64,000 nt of DNA from positions 28,203 through 92,202 of the IMG/VR virus record IMGVR_UViG_3300037261_000033; one strand, given 5' to 3'. This DNA comes from a virus. The position numbers and the translations under genes are program-made. Below the pieces are notes generated by a model. The model did no database searches and had not been told where the DNA came from. It worked only from the letters and a program-made list of their open reading frames with translations. Of this stretch, positions 1-8,317 are shown in pieces (position 1 is the stretch's first letter; each line of letters begins with the position of its first letter).

Positions 1-981
1 GTTAGCGCCGGAAGGTGCTACCCGCTCAAAAAGTGATGATTCTTCTATGCGTTCGGTTAGCGCCGCCGCTACGTTTTTTTGCGCCTGCTTATAGTACGAC
101 GATTTTAATTCCGCCCCGACTCCTTTTCTGCCAAGTGTCACGGCCCCGTAAACTTCCGAGCCAACTCCCATGAACGGGGTAAACACTACTTCGCCGACGT
201 TACTCCAAAGGATGATGCAACGCTCGATCACGTCAAGTTGAAGCGGGTGAACGTGCCGCTCATCATCTGGGTCTTTTGATTCTCGATATGGAAGCACGCG
301 ATCAATTCGCACGTCATCCCAAAACGCGCTAGCGTATTGTCTCCAAACCCAATGATTATAGCGGTTCCCGGTTTGTTTCCCCGTCCAGTCCCGATAACTC
401 AATAACTCATGCGGGACTTGACGCTCGCCTGCGTAATTCGTTAAGCCAGAGGGGTGCGCTACTGGCACTTTGTTCTCTCCCTTCTTTCGGAACATTAAAA
501 GGTAGTCCGCGCTCGCGGTATCACAGAGCGTTGAATCCTCCGTTAGTTGCCGATGCGCTAATCCTTTCGCCATTGTTCGGTTGCGAACGCCCAGCGGTTC
601 CTTCCAGACATGATACCTAGCGCAATATTGAAATCCGAGTTTCTCGTGTAGCCTGATTATATCACCCGGAAAATCAGTCAGTCCGCCGCCCGCGTTTGCA
701 CCGGCTTTCGGGATGTCCATGCAGTGAACCGCCGTTATCCTGCCCGGCTTCGTAAGCCGATAAATCTCGCGTGCGACAAACTCGTAATGCTCGAAAAATT
801 CCTCGTAACTCCGGCAGTTCGAAAGGTCGCGCTCGGATGAACTATAGTTGAACAGCCCGCAAAACGGCGGGGAGTAAACTGAGAGGTCAATCGCGCCGTC
901 CGGCATATCCCGCATCACTTCGATGCAGTCCCCTTGATAAAGCGCGTAGTTATCCGTGATGTCTTGATTCGCTATTGCCAT
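1..981 (-). CDS. Site-specific DNA methyltransferase, amino-methylating type (3' part off window)
   Basis: Expected to move a methyl group from S-adenosylmethionine to an adenine N6 or cytosine N4 in DNA. 327 codons are visible from the ATG at 981 and the frame is still open at base 1. Catalytic motif IV reads SPPF (residues 37-40) and the SAM-binding motif reads FMGVGS (about 270-275), giving the IV-before-I order of beta-class enzymes. The text around SPPF and FMGVGS resembles methyltransferases common in phages and prophages. The TAGGAG sequence formed by the helicase stop serves as ribosome binding site 8 bases upstream. The last visible residues (VAPSGAN) come from a dispersed palindrome. 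Base specificity cannot be read. Likely role: self-protection against host restriction. Confidence 0.9.
   Translation of the reverse strand, partial: MAIANQDITDNYALYQGDCIEVMRDMPDGAIDLSVYSPPFCGLFNYSSSERDLSNCRSYEEFFEHYEFVAREIYRLTKPGRITAVHCMDIPKAGANAGGGLTDFPGDIIRLHEKLGFQYCARYHVWKEPLGVRNRTMAKGLAHRQLTEDSTLCDTASADYLLMFRKKGENKVPVAHPSGLTNYAGERQVPHELLSYRDWTGKQTGNRYNHWVWRQYASAFWDDVRIDRVLPYRESKDPDDERHVHPLQLDVIERCIILWSNVGEVVFTPFMGVGSEVYGAVTLGRKGVGAELKSSYYKQAQKNVAAALTERIEESSLFERVAPSGAN
3..20. repeat. Dispersed palindrome copy 1, in frame inside methyltransferase
   Basis: Stem TAGCGCC / GGTGCTA around a GGAA loop, with one G-T pair. On the minus strand it is translated as part of VAPSGAN. The same core occurs near 19050, 38450, 46297 and 54237. 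Confidence 0.65.
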
Positions 982-988
982 ATTTCTC

Positions 989-2419
989 CTAAAGCCACGC
1001 AGGCTTTTTTTGTTTAACCGTGAACTGGTTCTCTTGCCTGATGTTCAATTCATCATTCATTAACTCGACAAGTCGCGCGAACATTACGTCCGCTGCTTTC
1101 GTTTTACGTTGCAGATTGGCTAGCACATTCGCTTCGCCCTCGGATGTTACCACGTCGATTGTCACCTTATGCTTTTGTCCGAACCGCCATGACCGGCGCG
1201 TGCCTTGGTAGAACTGTTCAAAGCTATGAGACGGAAAGAATGTTTGATGCGCGCAGTGCTGCCAGTTTAACCCGAGGCCAGCGATTGACGCTTTAGAAAT
1301 CATTACGCGAATTTTCCCGGCTGAAAAAGCTGCGAACGATTCCTCTTTCTTTTCATCTGAGTCATCCCCCGAAACTTGAACCGCGTCAGGTATCAGCTTT
1401 TCAAGAAGATCGCCCTCGTCATTTAGATTACACCACGCTACGGCGGCTCGTTTCTTTTTCGCGTTAATCAGTTCCGCTACTTTCTCGCATCGCTCTTCGA
1501 TGGTGCGCCTACGTTCTTTGCGTTGCTCGTCGAGTCCGTGCGCTGGCATGTCGAAAAGAAATCCATCCGGTAATGTCCGCGCCTTTATGACGTGCTGCTG
1601 AATAATTAACTCCGGCAAAATAAAGTCGCCGTCATCGAATCCTAAATCTGATGGCTTACGGATCGCCCGCGCCCATGAACATACCCAGCGCCAGTAATCT
1701 CGTTCGGCGTGCCCTCGAAAACGAAACTTCCCGCCTAACTCATTTTTGCCAAATCGTCCATGCGCTCCCCCGGCCCGGTTACTTCCACCGCCGCCCTGCG
1801 CGTAACTTCCATCATCTGACTTAAAGAACATCTTCACCATGTCCATGTAGCCCATCTCTCCGAGCGCTTCGCTCGCCGTCCCAAGTTCAATGTAATCGTT
1901 CGGAGCAGCGGTCGCGGTGCAGAGATTCCGATATGGTAACTTGCGCATGAAATCCGTAATCGCCTGTTTAGTCGCGCCCTTAAAGTTTTTCAGGATCGAG
2001 GATTCATCACAGACCGCACCAATAAAGTCCGTCGAATTGAAATGATGCAGTTGCTCATAATTCGTGATTACGATTTTCGCTCCGCTCGGAAACGCCCCGT
2101 CTCGTGATTGCACGCACTCGATTCCAAACTTCTCTCCCTCGCGCACCGTCTGACTTCCAACTGCGAGCGGTGTCATTATCAAAACCGACTTGTTCGTTTT
2201 CTGAACGACGTTTTGCGCCCACGCGAGTTGCATCGGTGTCTTACCTAAACCGCAATCAGCGAAAAGCGCGCCGCGCCCCTTCTTACAGGCCCATTCAACA
2301 AGCGCCTTTTGAAAATCAAAAAGGAAGTCGGGTATCCAAATGGCTTGAAATCCTGAGTCGCCGCCTATCTGCGTCTTGCGATCAAGAAAGCTGTCGTATC
2401 CGTCCTTGCTTCGTTTCAT
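989..2419 (-). CDS. SNF2/DEAD-like superfamily 2 helicase
   Basis: ATP-dependent DNA translocase or helicase of 476 residues from the ATG at 2419; a TTG start at 2455 is possible but less likely. Walker A is GLGKT (57-61), motif II is CDESS (about 138-142, a DE-S-S variant of DEAH), and motif VI reads QGTRRSWRFGQ near residue 425, typical of SNF2-like enzymes. It lies directly upstream of the methyltransferase with an 8-base gap. This helicase-methyltransferase pair recurs in phages, but its function is not established. The stop is TAG, which shows TAG is a normal stop in this phage. A weak TTTACT-N17-GAGAGT promoter (2432-2460) lies just upstream. Confidence 0.88.
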   Translation of the reverse strand: MKRSKDGYDSFLDRKTQIGGDSGFQAIWIPDFLFDFQKALVEWACKKGRGALFADCGLGKTPMQLAWAQNVVQKTNKSVLIMTPLAVGSQTVREGEKFGIECVQSRDGAFPSGAKIVITNYEQLHHFNSTDFIGAVCDESSILKNFKGATKQAITDFMRKLPYRNLCTATAAPNDYIELGTASEALGEMGYMDMVKMFFKSDDGSYAQGGGGSNRAGGAHGRFGKNELGGKFRFRGHAERDYWRWVCSWARAIRKPSDLGFDDGDFILPELIIQQHVIKARTLPDGFLFDMPAHGLDEQRKERRRTIEERCEKVAELINAKKKRAAVAWCNLNDEGDLLEKLIPDAVQVSGDDSDEKKEESFAAFSAGKIRVMISKASIAGLGLNWQHCAHQTFFPSHSFEQFYQGTRRSWRFGQKHKVTIDVVTSEGEANVLANLQRKTKAADVMFARLVELMNDELNIRQENQFTVKQKKPAWL

Positions 2420-2488
2420 GCTCGTGCCGCAACTCTCCGGTGTCACTCTAACCAAGTAAAGCCTTTTCAGGCAGCGCGGCCCCGCCGA

Positions 2489-2926
2489 TTACCGACGCGA
2501 GCCGCGTCCCTGTGACACGAAATTATTATTCCCTCCAACGTTCAGCATAAGTCGCGTCGCTGGTTCTGCTTTTTTCTCGATCATACCCGCGACGGTCGGA
2601 TGCATCGCTTCCCTCATCTTATCGAGGAGCGTATCCGTAACGTCTTGCTCGATGCCCGTAAGCACTACGTCACGAAGTTGTAAATGGATTGAGGCTATTA
2701 CGTCACGTAAGGCATCATCGTTGTCGAACTGATCGCGCCATATTCGGCGCTGCTTTGGCGTCGCCGGTTTGCCGTGGATGTCGAGCTTGAGCATCTGGCG
2801 AACTTTTGGCGTAGCCGCGATGTAATACGGTACGCCGAACTCCGTCACTAAAATGAAGAACGGCGCGCGCGCCCTCAAGTGCTTCGAGAGGGTAACGTGC
2901 CTCGGGATTTTCTTGACGATTTGCAT
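2489..2926 (-). CDS. Hypothetical protein, 145 aa
   Basis: No recognised family. The ATG at 2926 overlaps the TAA of the AAA+ gene by one base (TAATG), which decides the start; a longer reading to 3136 would run deep into that gene. Mixed alpha/beta composition with many Arg/Lys residues and a polar tail (NVGGNNNF). Coupled translation suggests that it works with the AAA+ ATPase, perhaps as a partner or substrate; this is inference. Confidence 0.72.
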   Translation of the reverse strand: MQIVKKIPRHVTLSKHLRARAPFFILVTEFGVPYYIAATPKVRQMLKLDIHGKPATPKQRRIWRDQFDNDDALRDVIASIHLQLRDVVLTGIEQDVTDTLLDKMREAMHPTVAGMIEKKAEPATRLMLNVGGNNNFVSQGRGSRR

Positions 2927-4563
2927 TAGTCCGGCGCTTTGGCTAAATCGATGAACTTCGTCACGTAAAGTAGGTCGTCCACATCGACCGCTTTCTTCGT
3001 CTTGTTCGCCATAATCGACGCCAGCTTTAGGATGTTCTTCACGTTGCGGCCGGAAAGTGTAGGCAGTTCTTTCACGAGCCGGGCTAGCTGCTTGGCGTCG
3101 AGTTTCACCTTGTAGTTTGTGGAAAGCACTTGCCAAAGCTTTTTCAGTTCTTCCGGTGTCGGTAGCGTGTAGCGCACATGCGCGATGGCGCGCGATATAA
3201 CCGCGTCGTCAATCGTGGTCGCCCGGTTGCTCGTTAGGAATAGGATGCCACGGTAGCGTTCGAGTAAGCGCAGGAACACGCCGACGATAGCGTTCTGTTG
3301 AATGTCGTTTCCACGTTCGCGCACGTAAACATCTGCTTCATCAATCAGTAGGATCGCCCCCCATCGACTCGCACGGCTCAGCGTTAACATGAGTTTCTTT
3401 TCCAGTTCCTCTTCGTCCGTCCCAAGCTGCGAGCATTGCACTGAATAGAGCGGTCGCTCGATCTGTTCGCTGTAGCATTCCGCCGTGAGTGTCTTTCCGG
3501 TTCCCGGTTCGCCGGTTGCGATAACGACCGTGCCGCCCGTTTTCCCGGCGATGATGTCTTCCATTATTTCCGCGCTCGATTCCATTAACACGTTGACGAG
3601 TTGCTTCGTTTTCTCCGGCAGGACTAGCTTCGTGGCTATCTCGTGATCGTATTTATAAGGTTCAATCTGGTTTACGTGGATGCCGACGTATTGATGCAGT
3701 CCCAAGTCGAACGCTTGCACGTAAGGGTGAACCGGAATTGGAAGCACATCTTCCTCTTCGCTATCCTCTACGTTACGCGCGCTGCCCTTACTCCAAAATT
3801 GTGCGGACGCGGCCCGGCGTAATTCTTTCTCGCTTTTTTCGGTATCATCCCCTTTCCGGTCGATGACTAAGCGCGCTTTGACTCCGTCGCGTTCCATCGC
3901 GATCATCCCGTAGTTATAGCGGCCCCCTCGATTAAACGCTTCCCCGGTTCCACTGTATTGCTTGCCGAGTTGATCTACGATGCCATTGAAGCGCGCCACT
4001 TCTTTGATGTAAGCCGCGTATGCATCCGCCGTCTCACGGTGAATGCCCGCCTCTCTCAGAATTTGTGGCACCGTCTTGCGCCCGCAAAGGTCTGCCGTGT
4101 ACCAAGTCTTGTGATGATTGTCCTCTTCGTCTAATGAGCTAGCTAATCCCTTCAGGGTAACGCTCGCCGGGTCGTCTCGGTGCGGCGGTTTATAGCTTAT
4201 ATCGCTCACGTAGTACGGGCACATCTGGCCGTCCTGCTGTTCGATGAAAATGAATTTGTGCGGCGCGGGTCGCAGGTATTCGATCATCGCTGTCGCGAGC
4301 CTGTCGAGTCTTCCAACCGGCGCGCCGCCCGGATCGGCGAGCAACGTCCGATACGAATCAATCCGCTTCACTATCATCTTGGCCGCAGGATCGTCGGGAA
4401 ACTTCTTAGCGTAATTATAGATGTAGCCGATGTGCTCTTCGTCCAAGTCGTCGGTGTCCACGACGCCTTCATTGTCGTCCCTGCGATAAATCCATTCCCT
4501 TAGAACGTGGTCGGGAAGTTTGCCCGCTTTTTTGAAGAATGAAACGGTGTGCCTTAGTTGCAT
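2926..4563 (-). CDS. AAA+ ATPase, 545 aa
   Basis: Central AAA+ module of the chaperone/protease-like type: Walker A GEPGTGKT (about residue 350), Walker B LLIDEAD (about 405), an asparagine sensor in FLTSNRA, and a C-terminal helical lid (LPTLSGRNVKNIL). The N-terminal 280 residues are unrelated to anything I recognise and may select the substrate. Such ATPases remodel proteins or nucleoprotein complexes. The 3' end overlaps the next gene by one base; the upstream neighbour is a small zinc protein ending two bases away. Specific role unknown. Confidence 0.85.
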   Translation of the reverse strand: MQLRHTVSFFKKAGKLPDHVLREWIYRRDDNEGVVDTDDLDEEHIGYIYNYAKKFPDDPAAKMIVKRIDSYRTLLADPGGAPVGRLDRLATAMIEYLRPAPHKFIFIEQQDGQMCPYYVSDISYKPPHRDDPASVTLKGLASSLDEEDNHHKTWYTADLCGRKTVPQILREAGIHRETADAYAAYIKEVARFNGIVDQLGKQYSGTGEAFNRGGRYNYGMIAMERDGVKARLVIDRKGDDTEKSEKELRRAASAQFWSKGSARNVEDSEEEDVLPIPVHPYVQAFDLGLHQYVGIHVNQIEPYKYDHEIATKLVLPEKTKQLVNVLMESSAEIMEDIIAGKTGGTVVIATGEPGTGKTLTAECYSEQIERPLYSVQCSQLGTDEEELEKKLMLTLSRASRWGAILLIDEADVYVRERGNDIQQNAIVGVFLRLLERYRGILFLTSNRATTIDDAVISRAIAHVRYTLPTPEELKKLWQVLSTNYKVKLDAKQLARLVKELPTLSGRNVKNILKLASIMANKTKKAVDVDDLLYVTKFIDLAKAPD

Positions 4564-4564
4564 T

Positions 4565-4795
4565 TTATGCGCGCCTCTCTACTCTGCCGCCAAGCGCATA
4601 CCAAGAGTTGTTATAGCACTCGCGATGACTCACGGTTCTACCGCGTCGCACCACGTCCGTATCATATCCGCTCACTTCTTTTCCGCAGACGTGACAAGTC
4701 TCTGCGGTTGGCGCGTTCCGCTCCGTCAGGCGCGCTATCGCCGCCGTCACTCCGATTGGCTCCGCTGCGTCTAGCTTAGCTTGGTCGGTTCTCAT
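4565..4795 (-). CDS. Small zinc-finger-like protein, 76 aa
   Basis: Contains CHVCGKE followed by HRECY, a CxxC...HxxC arrangement that could hold one zinc ion. The ATG at 4795 overlaps the upstream stop by four bases (ATGA). Family not identified; probably a phage regulator or adaptor. Confidence 0.7.
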   Translation of the reverse strand: MRTDQAKLDAAEPIGVTAAIARLTERNAPTAETCHVCGKEVSGYDTDVVRRGRTVSHRECYNNSWYALGGRVERRA

Positions 4796-5019
4796 GGCTT
4801 TACGATTTCGTCCTCCATGAACTTTCCGATGACGGTTAGACCGCGCTTGCCGAACTTCTTGCCTTCTTGGAGCGCGGTGATTTGCGCGTCAACGTCCGCT
4901 TCGGTAAGACCGCTGTAACCAAACGCGCGTAAGTTTTTGGTTTTCGCCGTGACGTATACGCGACGCGGAACTTCACCCGCCTTGCCGTTGATGATTACTT
5001 TTAGCATTTCTGTTTTCAT
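4792..5019 (-). CDS. Hypothetical protein, 75 aa
   Basis: Starts MKTEMLKVIINGK at 5019. A longer reading to 5118 was rejected because it would overlap the upstream gene. Short beta-rich N-terminus followed by a helical segment (SGLTEADVDAQITAL). A promoter with TTTACA and CTTAAT boxes 17 bases apart lies just upstream (5045-5073), so this gene may head a transcript leading into the AAA+ and helicase genes. Confidence 0.72.
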   Translation of the reverse strand: MKTEMLKVIINGKAGEVPRRVYVTAKTKNLRAFGYSGLTEADVDAQITALQEGKKFGKRGLTVIGKFMEDEIVKP

Positions 5020-5044
5020 ATTCGTGTCTCGTTTCGTGGTTCCA

Positions 5045-5073
5045 ATTAAGCGCCCTTCGCGGCGCAATGTAAA
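5045..5073 (-). promoter_or_regulatory. Sigma70-like promoter
   Basis: Minus-strand TTTACA (5068-5073), 17-base spacer, CTTAAT (5045-5050), 25 bases before the ATG at 5019. Same -35 hexamer as the promoters near 8020, 35550, 39200, 46280 and 53715. It lies inside the 3' end of the upstream gene. Confidence 0.45.
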
Positions 5074-5375
5074 GCGTTTAGTTTCCGCGCGTTCATTTCG
5101 GCTACCTTCGCCGCCCATGCCGCATCAGTTGGGGCTGAGATGACTCCCATCGCGGCAAACACCTTTAACTGTAAATCCCTCGCGCCACGGCATAGCTTCG
5201 GCTTCTTACCGGTGCGCCGGTTGATCGCGTTGTTCGAGCCGGTGGAATGGCAGATGCGCGAGCGGTCGTTCATCGCGCTGCGGGAAAGATCATCCTGTAA
5301 GTACGCGTATGGACTTCCGTAGCGAAAGGGACACGTGGCGCACATACTGGCGCGTACTGGCATCGGGCGCATCAT
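5046..5375 (-). CDS. Cys-rich CPFR-motif protein (DUF6283-like)
   Basis: 109 residues with the pattern CATCPFR ... ICHSTG ... KLCRGARD, matching a small phage/bacterial family with a CPFR signature and four spaced cysteines plus histidine (DUF6283, from memory). Probably metal-binding; function unknown. Its stop lies within a promoter for the next gene, and its start overlaps the upstream stop by four bases. Confidence 0.75.
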   Translation of the reverse strand: MMRPMPVRASMCATCPFRYGSPYAYLQDDLSRSAMNDRSRICHSTGSNNAINRRTGKKPKLCRGARDLQLKVFAAMGVISAPTDAAWAAKVAEMNARKLNALHCAAKGA

Positions 5376-5623
5376 GATAATAACCGGCTAAGGTTTTTGA
5401 ATGAAGGATGGTTGCTCAGGAAAAGGTTGCTCCATTTCTCCGACATCGTCTCCGCGTGCGCCATCGCTTCCTCACGCGTCTTGAATCCCGCTGTCGCTTT
5501 CGGTGGCCGGATTCCCTTAGTGAGTTGCACCGTCCAGCATCCGGTATCATGGAATCCGAATCGCTTCGCGTTCGTTGATGTCGGGTAACTCCACTCGACT
5601 GACTTGAATCGCTCTTCGCTCAT
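5372..5623 (-). CDS. Hypothetical protein, 83 aa
   Basis: No recognised domain. The middle (FKTREEAMAHAETMSEKW) looks like the helix of a small beta-beta-alpha domain. ATGA overlaps at both ends place it inside an operon of small accessory genes. Confidence 0.7.
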   Translation of the reverse strand: MSEERFKSVEWSYPTSTNAKRFGFHDTGCWTVQLTKGIRPPKATAGFKTREEAMAHAETMSEKWSNLFLSNHPSFKNLSRLLS

Positions 5624-5850
5624 TGTGTCGCCTCATCTAAGAGTCCGGTCACTTCCTCAACGGCTTCCGCCGCGCTCTGTAGGGCATCTGCCGCTTCGCT
5701 TGCACGGTCGCCCTTCTCTCCGGCCTGAATCGCTTCCGGCATGTTGTCGTAGTAGTCCTGCTCTTCGCCTTGAAGGCTCTCGATGTCACTCTTCGCTTCC
5801 TCAAGCTTGGTCTTGATCGCTTCGATCTGTTTACGGCGTTGCGCGTTCAT
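5620..5850 (-). CDS. Small coiled-coil protein, 76 aa
   Basis: Starts MNAQRRKQIEAI at 5850; a start at 5889 would overlap the upstream gene. Almost entirely helical and acidic, with the run EEQDYYDNMPEAIQ followed by repeated EA pairs. This pattern is common in small phage proteins of unknown function. Probably forms a dimeric coiled coil. Confidence 0.78.
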   Translation of the reverse strand: MNAQRRKQIEAIKTKLEEAKSDIESLQGEEQDYYDNMPEAIQAGEKGDRASEAADALQSAAEAVEEVTGLLDEATQ

Positions 5851-5855
5851 GTGGG

Positions 5856-6335
5856 TTATTCCTCCGATCCTTTGCCGCAATGCGGGCAAATGAAATCCAT
5901 TTCAGGATTGTGCGGTGTCGTAACGATGAACTTCCAACCGCAGCCGTCGCACCTATTTTCTTTCGACGCTGCCATCTTCTCAATGGCCCGGTCGATTCCC
6001 GTCGCCTTATCTACCGCGTCGCTGTCACAGAACTTCTCGATGAAGTCGGATAGAATTTGCTCCGCGTGCGCCGGTGTCGCCCACTCTATCTTTCCGAGTG
6101 CTGCGCTAATTGCTTGGCGCTCACTAAACAACTTCGACGCTGCGCTGATTAACCGTCCATTGGCTTCCGCGTCCGGGCCGAATAGTTTCGCTACGCTATT
6201 CGATTGATTAGCTGTCGCTAGTCCGTCTTCATCGCGAGCGACAACGTGTTCCCCTTCCAAAACCCAATCTCCCGGCGAGTGCGTCGCTTTCACGTGCCGT
6301 TGGGATATCGACTCTTGCTTGCTCGTCGTGCTCAT
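5856..6335 (-). CDS. Hypothetical protein with C-terminal zinc ribbon, 159 aa
   Basis: The N-terminal half (GDWVLEGEHVVARDEDG ... EANGRLISAASKL) resembles a frequent phage family of unknown function. The C-terminus carries CDGCGW and CPHCGKG, a four-cysteine zinc ribbon. Five bases separate it from the coiled-coil gene downstream. Confidence 0.75.
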   Translation of the reverse strand: MSTTSKQESISQRHVKATHSPGDWVLEGEHVVARDEDGLATANQSNSVAKLFGPDAEANGRLISAASKLFSERQAISAALGKIEWATPAHAEQILSDFIEKFCDSDAVDKATGIDRAIEKMAASKENRCDGCGWKFIVTTPHNPEMDFICPHCGKGSEE

Positions 6336-6336
6336 C

Positions 6337-7800
6337 TTAGATGTCCCCCTTTCGCGCCGCCGCGATCATCCGCGCGCCGATCTTGGTCAGCGCCTTGTAG
6401 TATTCCTCGCTCAGATGGTCTCCGCTGTACTCATGCCCTAACTCGTGGATGAGCAAGTCGTCGATCCGTTCGCGGTTCGCTTCAAGGTTGAACCACGCTG
6501 AGCCTAGCCGCGACTTGTTGAAGCTTAGGCTGCGGCTCCCGTAGCACGCCGCCGCCAGCATCGCCAGCGTAGCGTAAAACTCCACCGTGATGTGCGCGCC
6601 GATTGCTAACCTCGCAAATCGCTCTGCGTAAATCGCGGTCTGCCGCATGTCGTCCGTCCACTTTTCGAACGGTATCGGTGTGGCCGCAGCCGCGTCCGGG
6701 TTGTCCTCACCGTTCCACGCCTTCGCGCTTGGCGTTACTTGTCCAGCCGGTTTGATGGCTTCGAACGTCCGCACATTGCTCCACGCGTCCGCGCTCAACA
6801 TCCCGCCGTGAACTACTGTGTAACCTTCGGACACCGCGCGCTTGTTCGCTTCTAAGTCGCTCGGGTCGTAACTAACGCGGCGCTCGCCGAACCGCTTCGT
6901 CATGTAATCCGCGACGGCCAGCGGTTGCGCGTCCGCTGATTCGATTGCGGTCTGCGCCCATTCCGCCGTTGCCTGCTCCGGCGTCACAAGTTCGTGCGCC
7001 GCGTTGAATACCGCCGTCCGTAGCGCCCGCAGGAATCGCGGCGTCACGTTCTCGCGGTCAAGCGTGATTGGAACCTTCTGTTGAACGTCGCAGTGGAACG
7101 CGCAGTCGTGTTCGACTACCGGAATGCCCATCTCATAGATTAACGCTACTTCACCCGGCTCTGGTTTGTAAAGCCGCACCGCTGTATTGCGCCGCGCTTT
7201 TCTTAACGCGCCTTCACTGTCCGCAATCTCCGTTGGCAGCGATGCGAAAACCTCGCGGATAACTTCGCGCGGCAGGAGCGTTGTGCCGTTGTAAACCGTC
7301 TCGATTCCCGCTGGCGAAATCAGTTTATAGATTTCCTCGTTCACTTCCGCGATTTCCTCGCGGTTCATCTTCAACCGCATGAAGCAATCCGTGCCGCGCA
7401 CCGTAGCCGCCACGCGCGAAACTCTCCGGCCCGTGCCGTTGAACTTCACGCTCCCGGTCATGCTGTAGATCGCCGCGCTCTCGCACAACGCCAGCACCAG
7501 CTTTTCGCCAAGGTTGAATCGTCCGCGCTTCTCTGCGTCACTCTTTTTTGCGCTCTCCGCGAATAGTGTAAATGCGTGCGACAAATCCTTGAATCCTTCG
7601 GGCGCATCGTCGCTGATTTTCAACACCGCGTGCCCGCGCTTTTCTTCGTCCGGCGCGAGCGTCACCTCAACGCGCGTCACCCCGTCTTCGTCCCAAGCGT
7701 TTTGAATCAACTCGAAAACCGCGAACTCGATACCGCGTCTGCGGAGAATTTTCCCAAGCCCCGCGCGATCTACTGCGAACCATTCCTTATTAGCGCTCAT
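6337..7800 (-). CDS. GHKL-type ATPase with C-terminal HELGH zincin motif
   Basis: 487 residues from the ATG at 7800, which shares one base with the upstream TGA. The N-terminus has the Bergerat ATP-binding boxes of Hsp90/MutL/topoisomerase VI/histidine kinases: ELIQNAWDE (30-38, N box with Asn34), ISDDAPEG (G1, about 63-69) and GRFNLGEK (G2, about 93-100). The C-terminus has LLIHELGHEYSGDHLSEEYY, where HELGH (452-456) is the zinc-binding and catalytic core of zincin metallopeptidases. The middle 200 residues are unassigned. One polypeptide joining an ATP-driven conformational clamp to a peptidase-like site suggests a regulated protease or a former chaperone. Substrate and activity are unknown. 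The enzyme class is inferred only from motifs. Confidence 0.85.
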   Translation of the reverse strand: MSANKEWFAVDRAGLGKILRRRGIEFAVFELIQNAWDEDGVTRVEVTLAPDEEKRGHAVLKISDDAPEGFKDLSHAFTLFAESAKKSDAEKRGRFNLGEKLVLALCESAAIYSMTGSVKFNGTGRRVSRVAATVRGTDCFMRLKMNREEIAEVNEEIYKLISPAGIETVYNGTTLLPREVIREVFASLPTEIADSEGALRKARRNTAVRLYKPEPGEVALIYEMGIPVVEHDCAFHCDVQQKVPITLDRENVTPRFLRALRTAVFNAAHELVTPEQATAEWAQTAIESADAQPLAVADYMTKRFGERRVSYDPSDLEANKRAVSEGYTVVHGGMLSADAWSNVRTFEAIKPAGQVTPSAKAWNGEDNPDAAAATPIPFEKWTDDMRQTAIYAERFARLAIGAHITVEFYATLAMLAAACYGSRSLSFNKSRLGSAWFNLEANRERIDDLLIHELGHEYSGDHLSEEYYKALTKIGARMIAAARKGDI

Positions 7801-7991
7801 CAATTTCTCTCCTTGATGTTGAGTTTCGCTAAAACGGTTCCCATCGTCGCGCCGCCTGCAATTAGTTTTGTAACGGTCTTCATTTGTCGGCGGAACTTCA
7901 TCAAGTCCGCATAGCGCTTGTCGAATTTGCGCTGCTCTCTTTCTTCCATGCCGGAATAGGCGTCCAACATCTCATTTGCATTTCGTGTCAT
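7800..7991 (-). CDS. Small basic helical protein, 63 aa
   Basis: First gene after the regulatory block at 7997-8091 and co-transcribed with the GHKL ATPase. Highly charged (EEREQRKFDKRYADLMKFRR), predicted helical, no known family. The ATG lies 6 bases after a possible -10 box, so the message may be leaderless. Confidence 0.65.
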   Translation of the reverse strand: MTRNANEMLDAYSGMEEREQRKFDKRYADLMKFRRQMKTVTKLIAGGATMGTVLAKLNIKERN

Positions 7992-7996
7992 GCCCC

Positions 7997-8025
7997 AATG
8001 TCCGCTTTACCTTGCGCCGTGTAAA
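7997..8025 (-). promoter_or_regulatory. Promoter next to operator copy A
   Basis: Minus-strand TTTACA (8020-8025), 17-base spacer, weak -10 GACATT (7997-8002), then ATG at 7991. The surrounding sequence is almost the same as at 35523-35551. Confidence 0.4.
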
Positions 8026-8053
8026 GCTCTTTTTAGAAGATTCTTGGAGATAA

Positions 8054-8091
8054 TTTACGCGCGAGTTTGCCTAGGCAAAACGCGACGTAAA
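8054..8091. promoter_or_regulatory. Operator palindrome copy A
   Basis: Perfect 14-bp palindrome TTTGCCTAGGCAAA (8066-8079), flanked at equal distance by inverted half-sites TTTACG (8054-8059) and CGTAAA (8086-8091). The same arrangement recurs at 35580-35616. It lies about 30 bases upstream of a TTTACA box, so an activator or repressor site is plausible. Confidence 0.6.
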
Positions 8092-8095
8092 CCGA

Positions 8096-8317
8096 TCAGG
8101 CGATGAATTTCGCCACCGAAAGCGCGTTCCCCGGCTGCTTGAGGAGCGCGACTTGAGTGATTGCGCCGCTCTGCCATCGCTTCGCATTTTTCTCGCCGAA
8201 GAGCGCCGCCTGCTCATCCGGCGTCTGTGCATTCATCCATGCCGTGAACGTTTGCGGCTCCGCGCCCTTGCCGTCCATCTCCGCGCGCACGTCGTCGGGA
8301 ATGTCAGATGCTTTCAT
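8096..8317 (-). CDS. Hypothetical protein, 73 aa
   Basis: Start MKASDIPDD at 8317 overlaps the upstream stop by four bases; a longer reading to 8404 is unlikely. The segment TFTAWMNAQTPDEQAALFG followed by RWQSGAI recalls a short motif seen near the C-termini of some phage head-morphogenesis proteins (F..W...Q...Q...LG). This resemblance is weak and no function is claimed. Confidence 0.65.
   Translation of the reverse strand: MKASDIPDDVRAEMDGKGAEPQTFTAWMNAQTPDEQAALFGEKNAKRWQSGAITQVALLKQPGNALSVAKFIA

Noticed and set aside
2489-3136. Longer 215-codon version of the gene downstream of the AAA+ ATPase
   Set aside because: Its first 70 codons overlap the AAA+ gene; the ATG at 2926 with a TAATG joint explains the start.
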